Part shown: piece after piece, positions 43,067 through 52,971 of the stretch
Numbering within the stretch: the stretch's first letter is position 1
Layout: each line of letters opens with the position of its first letter
Assembly (NCBI RefSeq): GCF_000213055.1
Contig: NZ_CM001165.1
Span: forward strand, 2,813,445-2,877,444
Direction: 5' to 3'
Length of the DNA stretch: 64,000 bases
Origin: Streptomyces sp. Tu6071
GTDB lineage: Bacteria; Actinomycetota; Actinomycetes; Streptomycetales; Streptomycetaceae
Notes under the pieces: generated by a model
Seen by the model: the letters and a program-made list of their open reading frames with translations, nothing else
Databases searched by the model: none
Told to the model about the DNA's origin: nothing
Program-made: the position numbers and the translations under genes

Positions 43067-45445
43067 GTGCCGCCACGTGTCACCGTCATCGTCCACGGAC
43101 CCGACGTCCGGGGCTCCTTCGCCGAGTGCCTGGCCGGGGTGCTGCGCCAGCTCCCGCCGCCCGGGAACGACGGACACGGCGGGCACGCAGGACACGCCGG
43201 GCACGCCGGGCACGCCGGACACGGCAAGCGCGGCGGACACAGCGGGAGCAAGGGCCGCGGCGGGAACAAGAGCCACGGCGGGCACGGGCGCGAGGGCGGC
43301 CGGGAGCCCGAGGCCGAGGTCGTCGTGGTGCCGACCGACGCGGAGGCGCGCGAGGCGAGCGCGCGGGCGGTGGCGAAGGACGGGCGGCTCGTCGTCGTCG
43401 AGGTGCCCGACGGCACTCCGGAGGCGGAGGCGCGTGTCGCGGGGGCGCGGCGGGCCGGCGGCGAGTGGCTGCAGTTCGTCGCGGGCCGGGACCGGCTCCC
43501 GGCGGGGAGTCTGCACGCGCTGACGGGCGCGATCCAGCTCTGCTCGGTCCCGGCGGGCCGCCACCACGCCGACGTGATCCTCCTCAACCACACGCGCTCG
43601 ACGTGGTCGACCGACGGCGCCCCCTCCCCCGACGGCCCCCTCCTGGACAAGGCCGGGCACAGCCCCCTCCCGCTCGTGACGCTCCCCGGGCTGCTCCGCC
43701 TCGCGCCGCTGCTCGGCACGCGCCTCGTGCGGGCCTCGTTCTGGCGGGCGCACGAGGAGGTGCTGACGGCGGGAAACGCGCTGTACACGGCGTACGCGCT
43801 GCCGCTCCTCGCCGACCGCGTCGCGTGCAGTGACCAGCTCGCGCTCGACGCGCGCACGCAGCGCGCCGCGACGCTCCCGCCGCCGGTCGCGGACGGCCCC
43901 GAAGGGCGCGTCGAGCCGTACGTGGCCGCGTACCGCCTCCTGGAGCCGGGCCCCGCGACCGCGCCGCTGCGCCGCACGCTCTACGACCTCATGACCGAGG
44001 ACTGGCTGCACATCATCGCGCGCGAACAGCGTGGCCACGACCGGGGTTTCTTCCTCGCGGCGGCCGAGGCCGCGCGGGCCTGCAAGCCGGAGGGGCACCG
44101 GGCGCCCGAGGGCGTCGACGGGGTGCGGCAGAAGCTCCTCGAAGCGGGCTCGTACGAGCGGTACCTGCGGCTCGCCGAGTTCAACGACCGGCGCAGGCAC
44201 TGGCGTTCACTCGCGCGGAAGCAGAAGCGGGCGCTCGGCGCGAAGGTCCGCGCGCGCCGGGGCCGCGCGGCCCGCAAGGCGCCGCTCGACCCGGACCTCG
44301 CCGTCTTCACCGCGTACTGGAACAGGGGCGTGACCTGCAACCCGGGCGCGATCGCCACGAAGCTCGCCGAGATCGCCCCGCACATCAAGCCCGTGTGGGT
44401 CAGCGGCCGGGCACGCGTGCCGCTGCTCCCGCCGGGGACCGAGCACGTCGTGCCGGGCACGCCCCGCTACCAGGAGGCGATGGCCCGCGCCACGTACCTC
44501 GTCAACAACGTCAACTTCCCGACCGGTTGGGTGAAGCGGCCCGGCCAGCTCCACCTCCAGACCCACCACGGCACCCCGCTCAAGCGCATGGGCCTGGACC
44601 AGATGCCCTACCCGGCCGCCGCGCACGGGCTGGACTTCCGGCAGTTGCTGCGCCGCATCGACAAGTGGGACTACAGCCTCACCTCGAACCGGCACTCGAC
44701 GCTCATGTGGCGCCACGCCTACCCCTCCGGGTACACCGAGCTGGAGCACGGCTACCCGCGCAACGACGTGTACTACACGGCCGGTCCGGACCTGGTGCGG
44801 GCGGTGCGGACGCGGCTCGGCATCGCGCCCGGGGTACGGGCCGTGCTCTACGCGCCGACGCACCGCGACTACGAGAGCGAGTGGCACCCCCGGCTCGACC
44901 TCGCACGCCTCACCGAACGCCTGGGCCCCGACACGGTGTTGCTCGTGCGCGGACACTACTTCTACTCGTCGAGCCCGAGCGAGCTGGCCGGGCTGCGCGC
45001 GACCCGCCGGGTGCTCGACGTCTCCGCGTACGAGCCCGTGGAGGAACTGGCCCTCGCGGCCGACGCCCTCGTCACGGACTACTCGTCGATCATGTTCGAC
45101 TACGCGCACCTGGACCGCCCGATCGTGGTCTACGCCGACGACTGGGAGATCTACCAGGCCACGCGCGGCGTCTACTTCGACCTCATGGAGCGGCCCCCGG
45201 GCGCGGTCGCCCGCACCGAGGACGAGCTGACGGAGATCCTCGCGGGCGACGCGTGGCGCGACACCGCCGCGCGGACGGCGCGCGCCGCCTTCCGGGAGCG
45301 GTTCTGCGCCTTCGACGACGGGCGCGCCGCCGAACGCGTCGTCCGGCGCGTGTTCCTGGGCACCCCGGACGCCGAACTCCCGCCCGTGCTCCCGCTCGCG
45401 GAGCGCACCCCCGCCCCCACGCCCGAGGAGGCCGTGTCCGCATGA
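43067..45445 (+). CDS. CDP-glycerol glycerophosphotransferase (TagF/TagB-type) family protein
   Basis: 792 residues from GTG 43067 (AAAGGGG upstream; GTG 43043 is a poorer alternative). The N-terminal half resembles a GT2 fold but is broken by a His/Gly repeat. The C-terminal half is the CDP-glycerol transferase domain, with HHGTPLKRMG near 500, YPRNDVYY, APTHRDYESEWHP, and the key VTDYSSIMFDYAHLDRP near 670-686. Such enzymes polymerise or prime poly(glycerol phosphate) or related wall teichoic-type polymers. It sits with exporter and GT2 genes in one direction, ATGA-coupled to the following GT2. Confidence 0.9.
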   Translation: MPPRVTVIVHGPDVRGSFAECLAGVLRQLPPPGNDGHGGHAGHAGHAGHAGHGKRGGHSGSKGRGGNKSHGGHGREGGREPEAEVVVVPTDAEAREASARAVAKDGRLVVVEVPDGTPEAEARVAGARRAGGEWLQFVAGRDRLPAGSLHALTGAIQLCSVPAGRHHADVILLNHTRSTWSTDGAPSPDGPLLDKAGHSPLPLVTLPGLLRLAPLLGTRLVRASFWRAHEEVLTAGNALYTAYALPLLADRVACSDQLALDARTQRAATLPPPVADGPEGRVEPYVAAYRLLEPGPATAPLRRTLYDLMTEDWLHIIAREQRGHDRGFFLAAAEAARACKPEGHRAPEGVDGVRQKLLEAGSYERYLRLAEFNDRRRHWRSLARKQKRALGAKVRARRGRAARKAPLDPDLAVFTAYWNRGVTCNPGAIATKLAEIAPHIKPVWVSGRARVPLLPPGTEHVVPGTPRYQEAMARATYLVNNVNFPTGWVKRPGQLHLQTHHGTPLKRMGLDQMPYPAAAHGLDFRQLLRRIDKWDYSLTSNRHSTLMWRHAYPSGYTELEHGYPRNDVYYTAGPDLVRAVRTRLGIAPGVRAVLYAPTHRDYESEWHPRLDLARLTERLGPDTVLLVRGHYFYSSSPSELAGLRATRRVLDVSAYEPVEELALAADALVTDYSSIMFDYAHLDRPIVVYADDWEIYQATRGVYFDLMERPPGAVARTEDELTEILAGDAWRDTAARTARAAFRERFCAFDDGRAAERVVRRVFLGTPDAELPPVLPLAERTPAPTPEEAVSA
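43171..43224. repeat. 9-bp GGGCACGCC-type tandem repeat in the TagF-type gene
   Basis: About six units of a 9-bp repeat encode GHA/GHG tripeptides, followed by a Gly/Lys/Ser-rich stretch to residue 85. This gives a His/Gly-rich loop inside the N-terminal domain. Confidence 0.8.
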
Positions 45446-47169
45446 CCGCGACTCCGACGACCGACCAGAAGAACACCCCTTCCACGGCCGCGACGTCGGC
45501 GGCGACGCCCCCGCCCCCGGACGTCACCGTCGTCGTCATCGCCTACAACGACGCCGACCGCCTCCCGCGCGCCGTGCGCAGCGTCCTCGCGCAGACCCAT
45601 CGCGCCCTCGAAGTCGTCATCAGCGACGACCACTCCACCGACGCGACCCCCGAGGTCGCGCGCTCCCTCGCCGCCGCCGACCCGCGCGTGCGCCACCTGC
45701 GCCTGCCCGAGAACAGCGGGGGGTGCAGCGTCCCGCGCAACCGCGCGCTCGATGTCGCGACGGCCCCGTACGTGATGTTCCTCGACAGCGACGACGAGCT
45801 CCCGCCCGACGCCGTCGCGAAGCTCCTGGCCGCGCACCGGGCGCGGGAGGTCGACTTCGTGATGGGCGCGGTGCGCAGGGTCCGGGTCGACACGGGCAAG
45901 TCATCTTTGTGGATGCCCCATTTGGTGACCGAGCGGCGCACGGTCGAGGGCATCGACCAGGAGCCGGAACTCCTCTTCGAGCACCTGTCCACGTCGAAGA
46001 TGTACGCGCGCGCCTTCCTCGACCGGGCCGGGCTCCGCTTCCCCGAGGGCATCCACTACGAGGACCAGCTCTTCTCCGCGCAGGCGTACTGCCTCGCGCG
46101 CGCCTTCACGGTCATCCCCGAGCCGGTGTACGTGTGGTACATCGAGCCGTACGCGGCCACCGGGAGCGCGTCGATCTCCAACCAGCGCGACCGCCTGGAG
46201 AACGTCGCCGACCGCATCCACGTCCAGCGGCTCATCGACGCGTTCCTGGAGGAGAGCGGGCACGGCGCGATCCGCCCGGAGAAGGACTACAAGTTCCTCA
46301 AGCACGACTTCCGGATGTACGCGGGGGACCTGCCGCGCCGCGATCCGGAATGGCTCGCGGGCTTCGCCGAGTTGGTCACCCCCTACCTCGACACGCTCGC
46401 CCCCGAGGCGTACGCGCGGCTGGCGCGCACCGAGCGCGTCGTCCTGCGGCTCGTCCGGGACGGACGCCTCGAAGAGGCCCGGCGCGCCGCGCGCGGGCTC
46501 GGCCTGCCCGTCGGCCCCCGGCACGTGAGCCACGACGAGCGGGGGCACGTGTACTGGGGCGAGCCGCTGCCGCAGTCGCGGGAGGCGCGCACGGAGCTGG
46601 ACCTGAGCGAGGAGGGCGTCGAGGCGGGCCCGCTCTCGGCGGCGCTCTTCCGGCACGAGGTGCGCGACCTGGAGACGGGGCCCGGCACGGTCCTGCGGTG
46701 CACGGTGCGCACGTACGACCCGCTCCTGCGGCTCCCGGTCGGCCCGCAGGTCGCGCGGCTCGTGCTCGCGCCCGGGGGCAGGCGGTACGAGGTCGCGTTC
46801 CGCAGCGACCCCGTGCTCCCCGGGGTCTTCGAGGGCCGGGTGCGCTTCGACCCGGGGCAGGCGCCACTGCCCGTCCAGGGCTTCGACGGCGTGCGCCACC
46901 CCGTGGTCGAACTGCGGCAGGGGCGGGGCCGCCACACCGCGCCGCTCCTGGGCCCGCTCGTCTTCCCCCCGGTCTCCTCGCGCCCCCGCGCGTACGGCGG
47001 CACCGTCGAGCACGTCGTGACGGTCTCGCCCGAGGCGGCGGGGACGGCGCGGATCGAGGTCCGCTGGCGCCCCGCGGGCCCCACGGCGAAGCTCGGCCCC
47101 CTGGCGGGGCGGCTGAGCCGGTCGGTGGTGTCCCGGGCGGCGAAGGTGATCCGGGGGGCACTGCGCTGA
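45442..47169 (+). CDS. GT2 glycosyltransferase with C-terminal beta domain
   Basis: 575 residues; start overlaps the TagF-type stop (ATGA). GT-A motifs: VTVVVIAYNDADRLP (27-41), DDHSTDATPE, NSGGCSVPRNRALD, FLDSDDELPPD, and an acceptor segment with HYEDQLFSAQAYCLA. It closely parallels the 38029 enzyme, including the beta-rich C-terminal region (350-560; RCTVRTYDPLLRLP, RFDPGQAPLPVQG), suggesting paralogues acting at two points of the same glycan. Last gene of the exporter-side block, ending at a strong terminator. Confidence 0.88.
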   Translation: MTATPTTDQKNTPSTAATSAATPPPPDVTVVVIAYNDADRLPRAVRSVLAQTHRALEVVISDDHSTDATPEVARSLAAADPRVRHLRLPENSGGCSVPRNRALDVATAPYVMFLDSDDELPPDAVAKLLAAHRAREVDFVMGAVRRVRVDTGKSSLWMPHLVTERRTVEGIDQEPELLFEHLSTSKMYARAFLDRAGLRFPEGIHYEDQLFSAQAYCLARAFTVIPEPVYVWYIEPYAATGSASISNQRDRLENVADRIHVQRLIDAFLEESGHGAIRPEKDYKFLKHDFRMYAGDLPRRDPEWLAGFAELVTPYLDTLAPEAYARLARTERVVLRLVRDGRLEEARRAARGLGLPVGPRHVSHDERGHVYWGEPLPQSREARTELDLSEEGVEAGPLSAALFRHEVRDLETGPGTVLRCTVRTYDPLLRLPVGPQVARLVLAPGGRRYEVAFRSDPVLPGVFEGRVRFDPGQAPLPVQGFDGVRHPVVELRQGRGRHTAPLLGPLVFPPVSSRPRAYGGTVEHVVTVSPEAAGTARIEVRWRPAGPTAKLGPLAGRLSRSVVSRAAKVIRGALR

Positions 47170-47179
47170 CACGCGGGAC

Positions 47180-47218
47180 GGCCGGGGGCGGGCTCTCCAC
47201 GAGAGCCCGCCCCCGGCC
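47180..47218. terminator. Bidirectional terminator between GT2 and gdh
   Basis: Perfect 17-bp inverted repeat (47180-47196 and 47202-47218), 5-nt loop CCACG, between convergent genes. Confidence 0.85.
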
Positions 47219-47236
47219 AGGTCCTACCGGGTCACC

Positions 47237-50200
47237 TCAGCCGTGCGCGCGCAGCAGCGTGCGCATCGTCCGCATGGCCACCGACAGGTTCGCCAGGTCG
47301 AAGCTGTCGCTGCTCTGGATCTCCTCGAGGGTCGCCCGCGCACGCGTCAGGATCGGCGCGTTCTTCCCGGCCCACACCTCGAAGCGCCGCTCCGGGCTGT
47401 CGCCGGGCTCGCCCGCCGCGAGGATGTCCTGCGTGAGGCCCGCGTGGGCCGCGTACAGGTCCTCGCGGATCGAGGCGCGCGCCATGGACTGCCAGCGGTC
47501 CGCGCGCGGCAGCTCGATGATGCGGTCCATGAGCTGCGTGACCCCGAGCCGGTCGGCGACGTCGTAGAAGACCTCGGCGACGGCGAACGGCTCGCTGCCC
47601 GTGCGCTCGGCGACGGCGACGATGTCGAGCGCGGGGAAGACCGAGGAGAAGCCCGCGACGCGCGCGGCCAGTTCCTCGGGCACGCCCTCGTCGGTCAGCT
47701 CCTTCAGGATCGACCCGTACCACTCGGCGTCCGCGCCGCGCAGCAGTTCGGGCAGGCGGGCCCAGACCGCGCGCACGTCGTCGCGGAACGCCTCGACGGT
47801 CCCGGCGAGCTGGAGCGGCTGCGGCCGGTTGTTGAGCAGCCAGCGCGTGCCGCGCTCGACGAGGCGGCGGCAGTGCAGCCGGATGCGGGTGAGGACGGCG
47901 GCGGGCACCTCGTTGTCGAGCCGCTCGACCGCGTCCCACACGGCGCCGAGGCCGAAGATCTCGCGCGCGACGAGCTGCGCCCGCACGATCTCCTCCAGCG
48001 AGGCGCCGGTCTCCTCGCGCAGGCGGTGCAGGAGGGAGATGCCGCCGGAGTTCACGGTGTCGTTGACGAGGACGGTCGTGATGATCTCGCGGTGCAGCGC
48101 GTGCGCGCCGATCTGCTCCGCGTACTCCTCGCGGACCTCCTCGGGGAAGTACGCGAAGAGGAGCTGGCGCAGGTGGGGGTCGTCGGGCAGCGAGGTGCCG
48201 ATGAGTTCCTGCGCGGCGGTGATCTTCGTGTACGCGAGGAGCACGGCCAGCTCCGGCTGGGCGAGCCCGCGGCCGGAGTTGAGCAGCTCGCGCACCTGCC
48301 GGTCGCCGGGCAGGAACTCCAGCGCCCGGTCCAGGTGGCCGTCCTTGACGAGACGACGCATGAGGCGCTGGTGGGCGTGGAGCAGGCTCGGCGCCTCGGC
48401 CTCGGCGTTGGCGAGCGCGACGTTCTGCGCGTAGTTGTTGCGCAGCACGAGCCGGCCGACCTCGTCGGTCATGCTCGCGAGGAGTTCGTTGCGCTGCTTG
48501 ACGGTCATGTCGCCGCTCTGGACGACGGCGTTGAGCAGGATCTTGATGTTCACCTCGTGGTCGGAGGTGTCCACACCGGCGCTGTTGTCGATCGCGTCGG
48601 TGTTGATCCTGCCGCCACCGCCGCCGTTGCCGAGGCGCGCGAACTCGATGCGGCCGAGCTGCGTGAGCCCGAGGTTGCCGCCCTCGCCGACGACCTGCGC
48701 GCGCACGTCGGCGCCGTTGACGCGGATCGCGTCGTTCGCCTTGTCGCCGACCTCCGCGTCCGTCTCGGTGCTCGCCTTGACGTACGTGCCGATGCCGCCG
48801 TTCCACAGCAGGTCCACGGGGGCCCGGAGGATGGCCCGCATCAGCTCGGCGGGGGTGAGCTTCGAGACGCCGTCGTCAATGCCGAGGGCGCGCCGGATGT
48901 GCGCGTTGACGGGGATCGACTTGGCGGTACGGGGGAAGACGCCGCCGCCCGTGGAGAGCAGCTGCGTGTCGTAGTCGGCCCAGGAGGAGCGGGGCAGCTC
49001 GAAGAGGCGGCGGCGCTCGGCGTAGGAGGTCGCGGCGTCGGGCTCGGGGTCGATGAAGATGTGCCGGTGGTCGAAGGCGGCGACGAGGCGGATGTGCTCG
49101 GAGAGCAGCATCCCGTTGCCGAAGACGTCGCCGGACATGTCGCCGACGCCGACGACGCGGAAGTCCTCGGTCTGGGTGTCGTGGCCCAGCTCGCGGAAGT
49201 GCCGCTTGACGGACTCCCAGGCGCCGCGCGCCGTGATGCCCATGCCCTTGTGGTCGTACCCGGCCGAGCCGCCGGACGCGAAGGCGTCGCCCAGCCAGAA
49301 GCCGTAGGACTCGGCGACGCCGTTGGCGATGTCCGAGAAGGTCGCGGTGCCCTTGTCGGCCGCGACGACGAGGTACGTGTCGTCACCGTCGTGCCGCACG
49401 ACGCGCTCCGGTGGGACGACCTTGCCGCCGACGAGGTTGTCGGTGATGTCGAGCAGCGCCGAGATGAAGGTCTTGTACGCGGCGACGCCCTCGGCCATCC
49501 ACGCGTCGCGGTCCTGGGCCGGGTCGGGCAGCTGCTTGGCGACGAAGCCGCCCTTGGCGCCCACGGGCACGATGACGGTGTTCTTGACCATCTGCGCCTT
49601 GACGAGCCCGAGGATCTCCGTACGGAAGTCCTCGCGCCGGTCCGACCAGCGAAGGCCGCCGCGCGCGACCTTCCCGAAGCGCAGGTGGACGCCCTCGACG
49701 CGCGGCGAGTACACCCAGATCTCGTACGCGGGACGCGGGGCGGGCAGGTCGGGGATGGCCTGCGGGTCGAACTTCATCGACACGTAGGCGTGCGGCTCCC
49801 CGTCCGTCCCCTTGCGCTGGAAGTAGTTCGTCCTGAGCGTCGCCTTGATGACGGTGAGGAAGCTGCGCAGGATGCGGTCCTCGTCGAGCGAGGCGACCGA
49901 GTCGAGCGCGCCGTCCAGCTCTTCGAGGAGCCCGTCCGTCAGCTCGGTCCCCGCGCTCAGGCGCTCGGGCGACAGGCGCGCCTCGAAGAGCGAGACGAGC
50001 AGGCGGGTCGTGTGGATGTTGGTGCGGAGGGTGTCCTCCATGTAGTCCTGGCTGAACGTCGCGCCCGCCTGCCGCAGGTACTTCGCGTACGCGCGCAGCA
50101 CCATCGCCTGCCGCCAGGTGAGCCCGGCGCCGAGGACGAGGGCGTTGAAGCCGTCGTTCTCCGCCTTGCCGCTCCACACCGCGCCGAACGCCTGCTGGAA

Positions 50201-52210
50201 GCGCTCGCGCGCGTCCTCGCCGATCGGGTCGCTGCTGCCGTCGGGCATCCGCAGGCCGAAGTCGTAGATCCAGGCAGTCGTACGGTCCGCGCAGCGCAGC
50301 TCGTACGGGCGCTCGTCGACCACCTCGACGCCGAGGCGGGTCAGCACGGGGAGCACCGAGGAGAGCGAGATCTCGCCGCCGAGCCGGTAGATCTTGAAGC
50401 GCTTCTGGCGCGGGGCGGCGCCGAGCGGCTCGTAGAGCGAGAGGGCGGAGTCCTCCGTGCCCTCGCCGCCGCGCAGCCCCTCCAGGTGGGCGAGGTCGGC
50501 GACGGCCGCGCGCGGCGAGTGGTCGGCCTTGTAGCCCTCGGGGAAGGCGTCCCCGTACGTACGGAGCAGTGCGGCGGCGCGTTCCTCGCCGAACTCCTCG
50601 CGCAGCGCCTCGCCGAAGCCGTCGTGCCACGAGCGCGTCGCGTCGATGAGCCGCTGCTCGATGCGCGCGGCCTCGCCGTCGCTGAGGTCGGGGACCTCGG
50701 TGCCGGGCGCGACGCGGACGACGAAGTGCAGCCTGGAGAGGACGGATTCGGTGTTCCAGGCGGTGAAGTCGACGGTCTCGCCGCCCAGTTCCTCCTTGAG
50801 GATGTCGATGATCCGCAGCCGGACCTCGGTCGTGTAGAGGTCGCGGGGCAGGTAGACGAGCGCGGAGTAGTAGCGCCCGTAGACGTCCTTGCGCAGGTAG
50901 AGCCGCAGGCGGCGGCGCTCCTGGAGGTAGAGCACGGAGGTGACGACGGGGAGGAGTTCCTCCGGGGTCGTCTGGAACAGCTCGTCGCGCGGGTACGTCT
51001 CCAGGATCTGCAGCAGGTCGCGGCCGTCGTGGCTGTTCGGGGTGACCCCGGCGGCACGCAGGACCTCGTCGACCTTGCGGCGGACGACGGGGACGCGCTT
51101 GACGGACTCGGTGTAGGCGGCCGAGGAGAAGAGACCGAGGAAGCGGCGCTCGCCGACGACCTCGCCGTTCTCGTCGAACTTCTTGACGCCCACGTAGTCG
51201 AGGTAGCTGCGGCGGTGGACCGTCGCGCGGCTGTTCGCCTTGGTGAGGACGAGGAGCGTGTGCTCGCGGGCCTTGGCGCGCGCGTCGGCGGGCAGGCGGC
51301 CGAAGCTCGGGCTGACCGGGTGTTCCTCGGTCGTGTCGTGGTGCGGGTCGGCGCGCAGGATGCCGAGGCCGGTGCCGGGCACGGGGGCGAGGGCGTCGTC
51401 GGCGACGAGGTCGTACTCGCGGTAGCCGAGGAAGGTGAAGTGGTCGGCGGAGAGCCAGCGGAGCAGTTCGCGGGCCTCCTGGACCTCCTGGTCCCTGAGC
51501 CCGGCGGACGCGGGGCCCTTGGGGAACTCGTCGGGGAGGTGATCGGCGACGCGGAGCGCGGAGTCGCGCATCTTGTCCCAGTCCTCGACGGCCTCGCGGA
51601 CGTCGGAGAGGACACGGAGCAGGTCGGTGGTGATCTGTTCGAGGTCGTCGCGGTCGCTCTCGCGGTCGATCTCGACGTGGATCCACGACTCGGTGAGCCG
51701 GTCGTGCGCGGCGTCGGCGGGCGGCTCGGGGAAGACCTCGATGAGCTTGCCCGTCAGGTCGCGGCGGACCGCGAGCTGGGGGTGCACGACGGCGTGGATG
51801 CCGCGGCCCTGCCGGGACAGCTCGTTGGTCACGGAGTCCACGAGGAAGGGCATGTCGTCGGTGACGACCTCGACCACCGAGTGCGGGGACGACCAGCCGT
51901 TCTCGTCGACGGTCGGGGTGTGCACCCGCACCTTCGCCGTGCCCTGCGGGCGTTCGGCCGCGAGCTTGAGGTGGGCCATCGCCGCGCCGTAGAGGTCGTC
52001 GGGCTCACGGCCCTCGACGTCCTCGGGGGCGGTGTGCCGGTAGTAGCGCTGGAGGTAGGGGAGAACACGGGCGCTCTCGAAACCGGGGGTTCCCGGCGAG
52101 ATGCCGGCCGGAACGGAGATCGGCGGGTGGCCGCCCGTCGTCGGGTTCTCAGCGAGTCGGGCCGCCCGTTCGAGCAGCTCGTCCTTGGCATCGTCCAGCT
52201 TGGTCCGCAT
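47237..52210 (-). CDS. gdh: NAD-specific glutamate dehydrogenase, 180-kDa class
   Basis: 1657 residues from ATG 52210 (MRTKLDDAKDELLERAARL; AGAGG upstream); the open frame begins 70 codons earlier without support. This very large class was first described from Streptomyces. An N-terminal regulatory region of about 700 residues precedes the dehydrogenase core (about 760-1250), where GGLRWSDRREDFRTE and the catalytic-lysine segment PVGAKGGF near residue 883 are seen, then the NAD-binding part with GNGMLLSEH near 1027. A C-terminal helical region follows. It deaminates glutamate to 2-oxoglutarate in amino-acid breakdown, probably a multimer under allosteric control. No frameshift was seen. Confidence 0.95.
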   Translation of the reverse strand: MRTKLDDAKDELLERAARLAENPTTGGHPPISVPAGISPGTPGFESARVLPYLQRYYRHTAPEDVEGREPDDLYGAAMAHLKLAAERPQGTAKVRVHTPTVDENGWSSPHSVVEVVTDDMPFLVDSVTNELSRQGRGIHAVVHPQLAVRRDLTGKLIEVFPEPPADAAHDRLTESWIHVEIDRESDRDDLEQITTDLLRVLSDVREAVEDWDKMRDSALRVADHLPDEFPKGPASAGLRDQEVQEARELLRWLSADHFTFLGYREYDLVADDALAPVPGTGLGILRADPHHDTTEEHPVSPSFGRLPADARAKAREHTLLVLTKANSRATVHRRSYLDYVGVKKFDENGEVVGERRFLGLFSSAAYTESVKRVPVVRRKVDEVLRAAGVTPNSHDGRDLLQILETYPRDELFQTTPEELLPVVTSVLYLQERRRLRLYLRKDVYGRYYSALVYLPRDLYTTEVRLRIIDILKEELGGETVDFTAWNTESVLSRLHFVVRVAPGTEVPDLSDGEAARIEQRLIDATRSWHDGFGEALREEFGEERAAALLRTYGDAFPEGYKADHSPRAAVADLAHLEGLRGGEGTEDSALSLYEPLGAAPRQKRFKIYRLGGEISLSSVLPVLTRLGVEVVDERPYELRCADRTTAWIYDFGLRMPDGSSDPIGEDARERFQQAFGAVWSGKAENDGFNALVLGAGLTWRQAMVLRAYAKYLRQAGATFSQDYMEDTLRTNIHTTRLLVSLFEARLSPERLSAGTELTDGLLEELDGALDSVASLDEDRILRSFLTVIKATLRTNYFQRKGTDGEPHAYVSMKFDPQAIPDLPAPRPAYEIWVYSPRVEGVHLRFGKVARGGLRWSDRREDFRTEILGLVKAQMVKNTVIVPVGAKGGFVAKQLPDPAQDRDAWMAEGVAAYKTFISALLDITDNLVGGKVVPPERVVRHDGDDTYLVVAADKGTATFSDIANGVAESYGFWLGDAFASGGSAGYDHKGMGITARGAWESVKRHFRELGHDTQTEDFRVVGVGDMSGDVFGNGMLLSEHIRLVAAFDHRHIFIDPEPDAATSYAERRRLFELPRSSWADYDTQLLSTGGGVFPRTAKSIPVNAHIRRALGIDDGVSKLTPAELMRAILRAPVDLLWNGGIGTYVKASTETDAEVGDKANDAIRVNGADVRAQVVGEGGNLGLTQLGRIEFARLGNGGGGGRINTDAIDNSAGVDTSDHEVNIKILLNAVVQSGDMTVKQRNELLASMTDEVGRLVLRNNYAQNVALANAEAEAPSLLHAHQRLMRRLVKDGHLDRALEFLPGDRQVRELLNSGRGLAQPELAVLLAYTKITAAQELIGTSLPDDPHLRQLLFAYFPEEVREEYAEQIGAHALHREIITTVLVNDTVNSGGISLLHRLREETGASLEEIVRAQLVAREIFGLGAVWDAVERLDNEVPAAVLTRIRLHCRRLVERGTRWLLNNRPQPLQLAGTVEAFRDDVRAVWARLPELLRGADAEWYGSILKELTDEGVPEELAARVAGFSSVFPALDIVAVAERTGSEPFAVAEVFYDVADRLGVTQLMDRIIELPRADRWQSMARASIREDLYAAHAGLTQDILAAGEPGDSPERRFEVWAGKNAPILTRARATLEEIQSSDSFDLANLSVAMRTMRTLLRAHG

Positions 52211-52971
52211 GATCCTCTGGCTCCTGTCGCGCGCCGTTGCGTGACGTAGAAGGAAGGTGGCGGCGGCACGTTCCTGCGGTGCCGCCTCTGCCGGTATCCG
52301 TGCCCTCGGCGGCCGGGGCGGCCACCTCCGGCTGCGCGCCGTACCCGCGCGGTCGTTCAGCGGCGCCCGGGGCACGGAGTGCGTGCGCCGGGCGAAGGGC
52401 GGGGGCCTCGATGCCCGCACGGCCTATCGCGCTGATCACGGACCCAGGCTAACGCTCCCCGCCGGGGCCGCGTCATGAGCCGTATGTGTACAAATCACAG
52501 CGGTGGACTTTGACGGAACGCACAGCGCGCCGCATCTCCCTTGTCACGTAAGGCCACTGCCCTCCCGTATGCCTCAGCAGGGCCCCGACCAGGGCGTCCC
52601 ACGAATTTGCGCGCTTCTTACCGCCCCGACACACAAGCCCGCCGAGTGTGACGCGAAAGACACGCGCTCCTCGCGCGCCGAGGGGCCGGCTGCCCCACCG
52701 ACGAGGACAGCCGGCCACGCGCGCCCACCGGAGGAGACCCCGGAAGCGGAGCACGGAACGGGGGAACCGGATCGCCCCGCCCCCACCCCCGGACCCTCCC
52801 GGTCCGTCCGGCGACGCCCCACGATTCTTCCCGCGCGGAAAGACAGACCGGACCGGTACGGGAGGAAATAGGTAGGGCGGAGGGGGTTTTAGGTATACGT
52901 ACGCGCGGCGTCCGCCCCGCCCGGTTCGCCCGGAGGGGACACGGCCCTCCCACTCGCCGGGTCCGTCCCCC
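52211..52971. other. Long intergenic region upstream of gdh
   Basis: 761 bp without a convincing gene; open frames here show no codon bias. Features: a GGCCGGCTG / CAGCCGGCC inverted repeat (52684-52692, 52708-52716), possibly the terminator of the LuxR gene; an AT-richer patch with TTTGTACACATAC on the minus strand near 52483-52495, possibly part of the gdh promoter; and TTTTAGGTATACGTACG near 52889-52905, just past the LuxR stop. Confidence 0.45.

Noticed and set aside
47243..52249. A 1668-codon plus-strand frame
   Set aside because: Antisense shadow of the glutamate dehydrogenase gene.
52503..52871. Plus-strand gene of 122 codons upstream of gdh
   Set aside because: No ribosome-binding site, composition like non-coding DNA, and no recognised family.
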